From contig CAAEFE010000101.1 in the NCBI GenBank assembly GCA_900755095.1, positions 1-47,281 on the forward strand: DNA of 47,281 nt, written 5' to 3'. Below are positions 1 through 6,690 of this stretch, piece by piece. Both the position numbers and the translations under genes were made by a program. This DNA comes from an uncultured Bacteroides sp. GTDB taxonomy: Bacteria; Bacteroidota; Bacteroidia; Bacteroidales; Bacteroidaceae. The notes beneath the pieces were generated by a model. It was not told where the DNA came from. It worked only from the letters and a program-made list of their open reading frames with translations, and searched no databases. Position 1 is the first letter of the stretch. Each line of letters begins with the position of its first letter.

Positions 1-23
1 GGAACTGCTTCCTGACAGATGGG

Positions 24-60
24 AAAAGGCTAATGACTAAAAAGGGATCATTAGCCTTTT
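24..60 (+). terminator. Rho-independent terminator of an upstream gene
   Basis: A perfect 13-bp stem (24-36 with 48-60) with an 11-nt loop is followed by TTTTTATTTT on the plus strand. It most likely ends a gene that lies left of the window. The stem is symmetric, so it could also stop leftward transcription from the 75-380 region, but its T-run on that strand is only four bases. Confidence 0.8.
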
Positions 61-75
61 TATTTTAATACACTA

Positions 76-376
76 TATAGAATCGCGGAGACGCTTACCT
101 TTCACGTTTTTTCTTTTTCAAACAGTCCCTTTCAACTACGCTCGCTGCTACAACGAGCAATGTCCGAAAGCTTGTAACTGCCTGCGTCGGATGGCTGCAC
201 TTCTCACTACCGCTGACACGTCCTACATCAGCATCATAAACCCAATGTGTATTCCGGCCACCGGCATTGACTGTCCCCACTTCCAAAACGCAGAAAAGAT
301 ACATGTGGCATGGGGTATCAGCCACCTGCTGGATAACGTACCTTATAAGGACGGAACAAACTCCGCCTCTACTATA
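76..376 (-). ncRNA. Candidate structured RNA (unassigned)
   Basis: No convincing gene lies between the terminator and 482; the open frames on both strands here have no recognisable domain and look incidental. The stretch is richer in GC than its flanks and folds well. GCGGAG at 85-90 pairs with CTCCGC at 361-366, reinforced by TATAG 76-80 with CTATA 372-376, closing a structure of about 300 nt. Inside are GTGGC/GCCAC, CCGG/CCGG nested in CAATG/CATTG, TCCGA/TCGGA and GCTCG/CGAGC stems. On the minus strand a TTTG (403-406) and a weak TATTGTAT (374-381) lie just upstream of the closing stem, which suggests leftward transcription. It is not tmRNA (no tag ORF) or RNase P RNA (no conserved core). 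A Bacteroidales-1/6S-like RNA is possible, but strand and identity are inferred. Confidence 0.35.
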
Positions 377-418
377 CAATATGCAATAAACTCAAAACGT
401 TGCAAATTTCCGTCCTCA

Positions 419-452
419 TTTGCCCTGTTTACATAAATAAAAACTATCTTTG
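419..452 (+). promoter_or_regulatory. Bacteroides sigma-ABfr promoter for the TPR/ferredoxin-oxidoreductase operon
   Basis: TTTG at 419-422 and TATCTTTG at 445-452 match the Bacteroides -33/-7 consensus, with a slightly long 22-bp spacer. The predicted transcript starts near 459, giving a short leader before the ATG at 482. Confidence 0.65.
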
Positions 453-481
453 CGTTTCAGAATCCCGAAAGACGAAAAGAA

Positions 482-763
482 ATGGAGCAAATAGACAACC
501 TAAAAGAGCTTATCAATCAGGGGGATGTGGACACAGCGATTAAGCAATTGGACCAGCTTCTCCAGGACAGTTCTGTCGAAAAAGAGAAAGATACTCTTTA
601 CTATTTACGGGGAAATGCCTACCGAAAGAAAGGAGATTGGAAACAGGCACTGGATAACTACCAGTATGCCATCGAGCTCAATCCGGACAGTCCTGCCGTT
701 CAGGCCAGGAAGATGGCAATAGATATCCTCAACTTCTACCACAAGGATATGTTCAATCAATAA
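482..763 (+). CDS. Small tetratricopeptide-repeat protein
   Basis: This 93-aa soluble protein has no signal peptide. Residues about 36-72 form a canonical TPR helix pair (LYYLRGNAYRKKGDWKQALD followed by YQYAIELNPD), and residues 5-30 look like a preceding degenerate TPR helix pair. TPR proteins usually act as protein-protein scaffolds. It is the first gene after a clear promoter, 54 nt ahead of the ferredoxin subunit of a 2-oxoacid:ferredoxin oxidoreductase, so it is probably co-transcribed and may assist that complex. That role is inferred from position only. The last dozen residues (ILNFYHKDMFNQ) form a short aromatic tail outside the TPR. Confidence 0.85.
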   Translation: MEQIDNLKELINQGDVDTAIKQLDQLLQDSSVEKEKDTLYYLRGNAYRKKGDWKQALDNYQYAIELNPDSPAVQARKMAIDILNFYHKDMFNQ

Positions 764-817
764 AAGAGATGTATAATCAATAACCGTACTCAAAGATAAC
801 GTAATAAAATAAAGATT

Positions 818-1045
818 ATGGCAAAAATCAAAGGAGCAATCGTAGTCGACACGGAGCGTTGCAAAGGATGCAACCTGTGTGTAGTGGCGTGTCCGCTCGA
901 TGTAATCGCCCTCAATAAAGAGGTAAACATGAAAGGCTATAACTATGCCTGGCAAGTGAAGGAAGATACCTGTAACGGATGCAGCTCGTGTGCAACGGTT
1001 TGTCCGGACGGATGTATTTCAGTGTATAAAGTAAAAGTAGAATAA
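818..1045 (+). CDS. 2-oxoacid:ferredoxin oxidoreductase, delta (4Fe-4S ferredoxin) subunit
   Basis: This 75-aa protein carries two bacterial-type 4Fe-4S motifs, CKGCNLCVVACP and CNGCSSCATVCP, the usual make-up of the delta subunit of KOR/VOR-type enzymes. It passes electrons from the thiamine diphosphate centre of the beta subunit to external ferredoxin in the cytoplasm. The alpha-subunit gene follows 11 nt downstream, then beta and gamma, so all four subunits are present. In Bacteroides these enzymes work both ways, in oxidation of branched-chain 2-oxoacids or 2-oxoglutarate and in reductive carboxylation. Substrate cannot be fixed from this subunit. Confidence 0.93.
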   Translation: MAKIKGAIVVDTERCKGCNLCVVACPLDVIALNKEVNMKGYNYAWQVKEDTCNGCSSCATVCPDGCISVYKVKVE

Positions 1046-1056
1046 AAGAAAAGAAT

Positions 1057-2139
1057 ATGGCAGAAGAAGTTGTATTAATGAAAGGAAACGAAGCCATCGC
1101 CCACGCAGCTATCCGTTGCGGTGCCGACGGTTACTTCGGTTATCCTATTACTCCCCAATCGGAAGTGTTGGAAACGCTTGCCGAACTGAAACCGTGGGAA
1201 ACAACCGGCATGGTAGTACTCCAGGCGGAAAGTGAAGTGGCAGCTATCAATATGGTATATGGAGGTGCAGGTAGCGGAAAGAAGGTAATGACCTCCTCTT
1301 CAAGTCCGGGTGTGAGCTTGAAACAAGAAGGAATCTCTTATTTGGCCGGTGCCGAACTTCCTTGTCTGATTGTGAATGTAATGCGTGGCGGTCCCGGATT
1401 GGGAACTATCCAACCTAGCCAGGCTGACTACTTCCAGACAGTAAAAGGTGGTGGTCATGGAGACTACAAACTGATTGCCCTCGCTCCGGCATCCGTACAA
1501 GAAATGGCGGATTTCGTAGCATTAGGATTCGAACTGGCCTTCAAATACCGTAATCCGGCTATTATCCTTGCCGACGGTGTGATCGGTCAGATGATGGAAA
1601 AGGTTGTTCTTCCTGCACAAAAGCCACGCCGCACAGAAGCAGAAGTAATTGAACAATGTCCATGGGCTGCTACCGGAAAAGCAAAAGACCGCAAACCGAA
1701 TATTATCACTTCCCTTGAATTGAAACCGGAAGCAATGGAAATCAACAACCTCCGTTTTCAAGCTAAATATCGTGAAATTGAAGAAAATGAAGTACGCTTC
1801 GAAGAGATCAACTGCGAAGATGCAGAGTATTTGATTATCGCTTTCGGTTCAATGGCACGTATTGGCCAGAAAGCAATGGAACTAGCCCGCGAAAAAGGAA
1901 TTAAAGTAGGTATCCTTCGCCCGATTACACTGTGGCCGTTCCCAACCAAAGCGATTGCTGCGTACGCTGATAAAGTAAAAGGTATGCTCGTTACGGAACT
2001 AAATGCCGGACAGATGATTGAAGATGTCCGTCTCGCTGTTAACGGTAAAGTAAAGGTAGAACATTTCGGACGTCTAGGTGGCATCGTTCCCGATCCGGAT
2101 GAAATTGTAACTGCCTTGAAAGAAAAAATAATCAAATAA
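1057..2139 (+). CDS. vorB: 2-oxoacid:ferredoxin oxidoreductase, alpha subunit (VorB/KorA type)
   Basis: This 360-aa cytoplasmic protein contains the pyrimidine-binding half of a pyruvate:ferredoxin-oxidoreductase-type enzyme (starts KGNEAIAHAAIRCGADGYFG, then GYPITPQSE, then QAESEVAAINMVYGGAGSG) and a C-terminal transketolase-like domain (from about residue 260, YLIIAFGSMARIGQKAMELA). It lacks the long N-terminal gamma fusion of some archaeal KorA proteins; gamma is a separate gene here. The start follows the delta stop by 11 nt. Such proteins are usually named 3-methyl-2-oxobutanoate dehydrogenase VorB, but a 2-oxoglutarate specificity is equally possible. Together with the small subunits it catalyses CoA-dependent oxidative decarboxylation coupled to ferredoxin. 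Confidence 0.93.
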   Translation: MAEEVVLMKGNEAIAHAAIRCGADGYFGYPITPQSEVLETLAELKPWETTGMVVLQAESEVAAINMVYGGAGSGKKVMTSSSSPGVSLKQEGISYLAGAELPCLIVNVMRGGPGLGTIQPSQADYFQTVKGGGHGDYKLIALAPASVQEMADFVALGFELAFKYRNPAIILADGVIGQMMEKVVLPAQKPRRTEAEVIEQCPWAATGKAKDRKPNIITSLELKPEAMEINNLRFQAKYREIEENEVRFEEINCEDAEYLIIAFGSMARIGQKAMELAREKGIKVGILRPITLWPFPTKAIAAYADKVKGMLVTELNAGQMIEDVRLAVNGKVKVEHFGRLGGIVPDPDEIVTALKEKIIK

Positions 2140-2146
2140 CGAAACA

Positions 2147-2320
2147 ATGAATCCCGATAAAATAAGAAACGTACTGAACATCCTATTTATGATATTGGCT
2201 GTTGCAGCCATCATCACCTACTTTGTAGCAAAAGATGATTTCAAAATGTTTATCTACGTATGCGGCGCGGCAATCTTTGTCAAGCTGATGGAGTTTTTTA
2301 TACGGTTCACCAACAGATAA
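2147..2320 (+). CDS. Small two-helix membrane protein inside the oxidoreductase operon
   Basis: An ATG at 2147, 7 nt after the alpha stop, opens a 57-codon frame ending TAA at 2320, 12 nt before the beta ATG. The product begins MNPDKIRNVLNILFMILAVA and has two hydrophobic segments (about 10-27 and 34-51) separated by a charged KDDFK turn. It ends in RFTNR, a positive-inside hairpin with both ends cytoplasmic. It is easily missed because of its length. The tight spacing on both sides and intact reading frame argue that it is real. No family is recognised. Its place between two subunits of a soluble enzyme suggests it could tether the complex to the inner membrane, which is inference. Confidence 0.75.
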   Translation: MNPDKIRNVLNILFMILAVAAIITYFVAKDDFKMFIYVCGAAIFVKLMEFFIRFTNR

Positions 2321-2332
2321 GGAGATGAAGTT

Positions 2333-3097
2333 ATGACTAAAGAAGAAATAATCAAACCCGAGAATCTGGTTTACAAAAAACCGACTCTGATGAACGATAA
2401 CGCCATGCACTACTGCCCGGGTTGCAGTCACGGTGTGGTACACAAACTCATTGCCGAAGTCATTGAGGAAATGGGTATGGAAGATAAAACTGTGGGAATC
2501 TCTCCGGTGGGATGTGCAGTGTTTGCCTACAACTATCTCGATATTGACTGGCAGGAAGCAGCACACGGACGTGCTCCTGCTGTGGCGACTGCTGTGAAAC
2601 GCCTGTGGCCGGACCGCCTTGTTTTCACTTATCAGGGCGACGGTGACTTGGCTTGTATCGGTACAGCCGAAACAATCCACGCTTTGAACCGTGGTGAAAA
2701 TATCACGATTATCTTTATCAATAATGCGATCTACGGTATGACAGGCGGCCAGATGGCTCCGACTACACTGGTAGGCATGAAGAGCTCGACTTGTCCTTAC
2801 GGACGTGACGTTGAACTTCACGGCTATCCATTGAAGATTACTGAAATCGCAGCCCAACTGGAAGGAACTGCTTACGTAACCCGTCAGTCCGTACAATCCG
2901 TACCGGCTATCCGCAAGGCTAAGAAGGCAATCCGCAAGGCTTTTGAGAACTCCATGAACGGTAAAGGTTCCAACCTGGTAGAAATCGTTTCCACTTGTAG
3001 TTCAGGCTGGAAGATGACTCCGGAGAAGGCGAACAAATGGATGGAAGAACACATGTTCCCATTCTATCCGCTGGGTGATTTAAAAGATAAAGAATAA
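2333..3097 (+). CDS. 2-oxoacid:ferredoxin oxidoreductase, beta (thiamine diphosphate) subunit
   Basis: This 254-aa protein binds thiamine diphosphate and an Fe-S cluster. CPGCSHG near residue 28 supplies the characteristic cysteines and GDGD at about 102-105, followed by the N-N-A-I-Y-G-M-T-G-G-Q segment, is the ThDP/Mg signature. A GGAG ribosome-binding site lies 9 nt before the ATG, unusually good for Bacteroides. The protein pairs with the alpha subunit to form the active site and matches KorB/VorA proteins in length. No truncation or missing motif was seen. Confidence 0.93.
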   Translation: MTKEEIIKPENLVYKKPTLMNDNAMHYCPGCSHGVVHKLIAEVIEEMGMEDKTVGISPVGCAVFAYNYLDIDWQEAAHGRAPAVATAVKRLWPDRLVFTYQGDGDLACIGTAETIHALNRGENITIIFINNAIYGMTGGQMAPTTLVGMKSSTCPYGRDVELHGYPLKITEIAAQLEGTAYVTRQSVQSVPAIRKAKKAIRKAFENSMNGKGSNLVEIVSTCSSGWKMTPEKANKWMEEHMFPFYPLGDLKDKE

Positions 3098-3117
3098 CGC
3101 TAAAAGTCAACAGAACA

Positions 3118-3660
3118 ATGAAAGAAGAAATAATTATAGCAGGATTCGGTGGACAAGGCGTATTGTCTATGGGTAAGATTCTGGCATATTCCGGTTTGAT
3201 GGAAGGCAAAGAAGTGACCTGGATGCCCGCTTATGGTCCCGAACAACGAGGTGGAACAGCCAACGTTACAGTTATTGTAAGCGATGACAAAATATCCTCA
3301 CCGATTCTTAGTAAATACGACGCTGCCATCATTCTGAATCAGCCTTCACTCGAAAAGTTTGAAAGCAAAGTGAAACCCGGCGGTATCCTGATTTATGACG
3401 GTTACGGAATTATCAACCCTCCTACCCGCAAGGATATTAAGGTATATCGTATCGACGCAATGGATGCAGCCAACGAGATGAATAATGCCAAAGCATTCAA
3501 CATGATCGTACTTGGCGGATTATTGAAGCTCCGCCCCATCGTAACGTTGGAGAATGTTATCAAAGGACTTAAGAAAACCCTGCCGGAACGCCACCATCAC
3601 CTGATTCCTATGAACGAGGAAGCTATCAAGAAAGGTATGGAGTTAATCCGTGAGGTTTAA
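3118..3660 (+). CDS. 2-oxoacid:ferredoxin oxidoreductase, gamma subunit
   Basis: This 180-aa protein matches the POR gamma/KorC family: it opens with IIAGFGGQGVLSMGKILAYSG and has the conserved WMPAYGPEQRGGTANVTV segment around residues 38-55. The gamma domain is structural and helps cover the CoA-binding side of the active site. It is the last gene of the operon, 20 nt after beta. A 19-bp inverted repeat follows and may end or stabilise the transcript. Confidence 0.93.
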   Translation: MKEEIIIAGFGGQGVLSMGKILAYSGLMEGKEVTWMPAYGPEQRGGTANVTVIVSDDKISSPILSKYDAAIILNQPSLEKFESKVKPGGILIYDGYGIINPPTRKDIKVYRIDAMDAANEMNNAKAFNMIVLGGLLKLRPIVTLENVIKGLKKTLPERHHHLIPMNEEAIKKGMELIREV

Positions 3661-3676
3661 TTAACAGATAATGTAC

Positions 3677-3741
3677 AATGGATAATTGATAATTATTAGC
3701 TACGTATAGTACGTATGCAACATAATTTTCAATTATCCATT
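3677..3741. repeat. Intergenic inverted repeat (19-bp arms)
   Basis: The arm at 3677-3695 (AATGGATAATTGATAATTA) pairs with 3723-3741 with one mismatch. The loop contains two TACGTA palindromes (within 3700-3720). There is no T-run after the stem, so it is not a classical terminator. Elements of this kind recur between genes in Bacteroides genomes; it may stabilise mRNA 3' ends or be a short mobile repeat. Confidence 0.6.
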
Positions 3742-3764
3742 ATCATTAAATCAATTAAAGTAAG

Positions 3765-3772
3765 TATCTTTG
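3765..3772 (+). promoter_or_regulatory. -7 box (TATCTTTG) just ahead of the porin gene
   Basis: TATCTTTG lies only 9 nt before the ATG at 3782. A start site 6-7 nt downstream would leave almost no 5' leader. A matching -33 TTTG is not evident, so promoter strength is uncertain. Confidence 0.55.
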
Positions 3773-3781
3773 CCTCCAATT

Positions 3782-5833
3782 ATGAGACGAATCTTACTAT
3801 TATATATAATCTTTTCCGTTATAGGTTTGACAACTGTCCATGCACAGTTCGATAATGGTCGCCAGAGAGTGGACGAAAACGGATACGACCAATACGGTAA
3901 CCAGGTGGACCCTGCCATGATTCCGGACAGGCTGGATAGTGCAAATGTAGAAGTACAAGGGTTACCTCCGAAATTATATATGTGGCGTATTAATAATCAG
4001 TTGGGCGACCGGACTATCATCCCGGCGGATACTGCTTATCACCACTTCCAAAACACCAATCTTACCGAAGGACTTACCGGACATTATAATTATCTGGCCA
4101 ATATGGGTTCTCCCCGTATGTCACGCATCTTCTTTGAACGTCGTGATCCGGAACCGACTATCTTTATGGAGCCCTTCTCCAGTTTCTTTATTCGTCCTAC
4201 GGAGTTCAATTTCACCAATAGTAACGTACCTTATACCAATCTGACGTATCATAAAGCCGGTAATAAAATAAACGGAGAAGAACGCTTTAAGTCTTATTTC
4301 TCTGTCAATGTAAACAAGAAGCTAGCTTTTGGTTTTAACATAGATTACTTGTACGGACGAGGATATTATAACAACCAAAATACGGCTTATTTCAATGCGG
4401 CAATTTTCGGTAGTTATATTGGCGACCGCTATCAGATGCAGGCAATATACAGCAACAATTACCTCAAGACAAATGAAAACGGAGGTATTGAGGACGACCG
4501 ATACATCACTGCGCCTGAAGAGATGGCACAAGGGCAAAGGGAATATGAATCAACCAATATCCCGACCGTACTAAGTGCAACAACCAACCGTAATCATGAC
4601 TTTTACGTATTCCTGACCCAACGTTACAATCTGGGATTCAGCCGCGACATACCGCAGGCCGAAAATGACACTACTCCAGCCAAACAAGAGTTTGTGCCGG
4701 TCACTAGTTTTATACATACCATTCAGGTAGAGCGTGCACGTCATAGCTTCAACTCTGATGATGACATGCGTGAAAAGAACTATTATCAAAACACCTATTT
4801 GGAACCGGATAATCCGATTGCCAGAGACAGTACTACCTATATGGGTATCAAGAATACCATAGGTATTGCTCTACTCGAAGGATTCAATAAATATGCCAAA
4901 GCCGGACTCACGGCATTTGCTTCCTATAAAATCAGCAAGTATACTCTTATGAATATGGAGGGGAATCCGTTGCCCGACAAATACAATGAAAATGAAATAT
5001 TTGTTGGAGGCGAATTATCCAAACGTGAAGGAAATGTACTTCATTACCATGCCATTGGTGAAGTGGGACTTGCCGGAAAAGCAATCGGACAATTCAATGT
5101 GAAAGGAGATATCGACCTTAACTTTCCGTTATGGAAAGACACTGTGAGCCTTATAGCCCGTGGTGAAGTCAGCAATAAGCTTGCGCCTTTCTATATGCGT
5201 CATTATCATTCCAAACACTTCATGTGGGACAATGATATGGACAAAGAATTTCGTACCCGTATTGAAGGAGAATTAAGTATTGCACGTTGGAGAACACGTT
5301 TGAAGGCGGGAGTTGAAAACATAAAGAACTACACTTATTTCAACCAACAAGCAGTGCCGGAACAGAAAAGCGGAAGTATACAGGTGTTGTCAGCAAGTCT
5401 TAATCAGGACTTCAAGCTGGGAATCTTCCATTTAGATAATGAAGTAACTTGGCAAAAGTCCAGCGACCAGACCGTGCTTCCGTTGCCTGATCTATCGTTG
5501 TATCACAACTTCTATATGCAGTTCAAGCTGGCAAAGAAAGTACTTAGTGTACAATTGGGTGCCGACGTGCGTTATTTCAGCAAATACAATGCACCCGCTT
5601 ATATGCCGGCTATCCAAAACTTCTATTTGCAACCGGAAAATGACCAGGTAGAGATAGGAGGTTATCCGATCGTGAATGTATACGCAAACTTACATCTAAA
5701 GCGTACACGTTTCTATGTAATGATGTATCACGTGAATCAAGGTATGAGCAGCCCGAATTACTTCTTGTCTCCTCACTACCCTATCAACCCGCGTGTACTG
5801 AAATTCGGTCTTTCATGGAATTTCTATGATTAA
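3782..5833 (+). CDS. Putative outer-membrane porin (Bacteroidetes Porin_10-like)
   Basis: A signal peptide (MRRILLLYIIFSVIGLTTVHA, cleaved before QFDNG) leads a 683-aa protein of alternating aromatic/polar beta strands with a terminal Phe-Tyr-Asp, typical of outer-membrane barrels. The N-terminal part (YMWRINNQLGDR, TAYHHFQNTNLTEG, GSPRMSRIFFERRD) is characteristic of the large putative porin family of Bacteroides. ATG 3782 is chosen over an in-frame TTG at 3770 because the TTG lies within the -7 box and the signal peptide begins at the ATG. A solute-binding protein gene follows 17 nt later, so the pair may handle one solute across the outer membrane and periplasm. The substrate is unknown. 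Confidence 0.85.
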   Translation: MRRILLLYIIFSVIGLTTVHAQFDNGRQRVDENGYDQYGNQVDPAMIPDRLDSANVEVQGLPPKLYMWRINNQLGDRTIIPADTAYHHFQNTNLTEGLTGHYNYLANMGSPRMSRIFFERRDPEPTIFMEPFSSFFIRPTEFNFTNSNVPYTNLTYHKAGNKINGEERFKSYFSVNVNKKLAFGFNIDYLYGRGYYNNQNTAYFNAAIFGSYIGDRYQMQAIYSNNYLKTNENGGIEDDRYITAPEEMAQGQREYESTNIPTVLSATTNRNHDFYVFLTQRYNLGFSRDIPQAENDTTPAKQEFVPVTSFIHTIQVERARHSFNSDDDMREKNYYQNTYLEPDNPIARDSTTYMGIKNTIGIALLEGFNKYAKAGLTAFASYKISKYTLMNMEGNPLPDKYNENEIFVGGELSKREGNVLHYHAIGEVGLAGKAIGQFNVKGDIDLNFPLWKDTVSLIARGEVSNKLAPFYMRHYHSKHFMWDNDMDKEFRTRIEGELSIARWRTRLKAGVENIKNYTYFNQQAVPEQKSGSIQVLSASLNQDFKLGIFHLDNEVTWQKSSDQTVLPLPDLSLYHNFYMQFKLAKKVLSVQLGADVRYFSKYNAPAYMPAIQNFYLQPENDQVEIGGYPIVNVYANLHLKRTRFYVMMYHVNQGMSSPNYFLSPHYPINPRVLKFGLSWNFYD

Positions 5834-5850
5834 CAAAATCTATATGGCTT

Positions 5851-6690
5851 ATGGTAACACGCCCCAAATTGAGACTGTCCCGATATTTAGTGCCCGTAAT
5901 CATTGTATTGGCAATCATCTTTTCTATCCGCCAATGCGGTAATCAAGAAAAGCCGTCAGGACACCCGCGTGATTATGCAGCCATTGCCAAAGAAGGTATA
6001 TTGCGTGTAGCGACTGAATATAACTCGATCAGTTTCTACGTGGACGGTGATACCGTTTCCGGTTTCCATTACGAACTGATACAGGCTTTTGCCTATGACA
6101 AGGGATTAAAGACCGAAATAACACCCCTGATGAGTTTCGAAGAACGGCTGGAAGGATTAAGCGAGGGACGTTATGACGTAATTGCTTGCGGCATATTAGC
6201 TACCAGCGAACTGAAAGACTCTCTGCTTCTCACCTCTCCCATCACGCTCAACAAGCAAGTGCTCGTGCAACGGAAAGAAAACGGAGAAAACGACTCACTC
6301 TATATCCGTAACCAACTGGATTTGGCCGGACGGACACTTCACGTAGTAAAAGGCTCTCCCTCCATCCTGCGTATTCAAAACCTGGGAAATGAAATCGGAG
6401 ATACCATTTATATCAAAGAAATAGATAAATACGGTTCCGAACAATTAATCTCAATGGTAGCTCATGGAGATATCGACTATGCCGTTTGCGACGAAAGTAT
6501 CGCACGCGCGGCTGCCGATTCCATCCCGCAGATAGATATAAATACAGCTATCAGCTTTACACAATTCTACTCATGGGCAGTCAGCAAACAATCACCCGCT
6601 TTACTCGATAGTTTGAATACATGGCTGGATAAATTCCAAAAGGAAGAAAGATACCAAAAGATTTATAAAAAATACTATGATAAAGAATAA
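5851..6690 (+). CDS. Transporter substrate-binding domain protein (SBP family 3)
   Basis: This 279-aa protein has one N-terminal hydrophobic segment (about residues 12-26, YLVPVIIVLAIIFSIRQCG), acting as an anchor or a lipoprotein signal with Cys29. A bacterial family-3 solute-binding domain follows: GILRVATEYNSISFYV, SGFHYELIQAFAYDKGLK, FEERLEGLSEGRYDVIACG and a C-terminal ISFTQFYSWAVSK stretch. The fold binds amino acids or similar small ligands. No ABC permease or ATPase is nearby. The 3' end overlaps the HTCS sensor gene by 14 bp, so the ligand-binding protein and sensor are probably translationally coupled. It may be a periplasmic sensor partner or resemble the regulatory domain of MltF lytic transglycosylases. 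The lytic domain is absent. Confidence 0.82.
   Translation: MVTRPKLRLSRYLVPVIIVLAIIFSIRQCGNQEKPSGHPRDYAAIAKEGILRVATEYNSISFYVDGDTVSGFHYELIQAFAYDKGLKTEITPLMSFEERLEGLSEGRYDVIACGILATSELKDSLLLTSPITLNKQVLVQRKENGENDSLYIRNQLDLAGRTLHVVKGSPSILRIQNLGNEIGDTIYIKEIDKYGSEQLISMVAHGDIDYAVCDESIARAAADSIPQIDINTAISFTQFYSWAVSKQSPALLDSLNTWLDKFQKEERYQKIYKKYYDKE

Noticed and set aside
76..376. tmRNA or RNase P RNA
   Set aside because: No tag reading frame ending in Ala-Ala-stop and no RNase P conserved core sequences were found on either strand.
95..436. Two overlapping open frames on opposite strands near the left edge
   Set aside because: Neither has a recognisable domain or a credible ribosome-binding region, and the DNA has strong self-complementarity better explained by an RNA.
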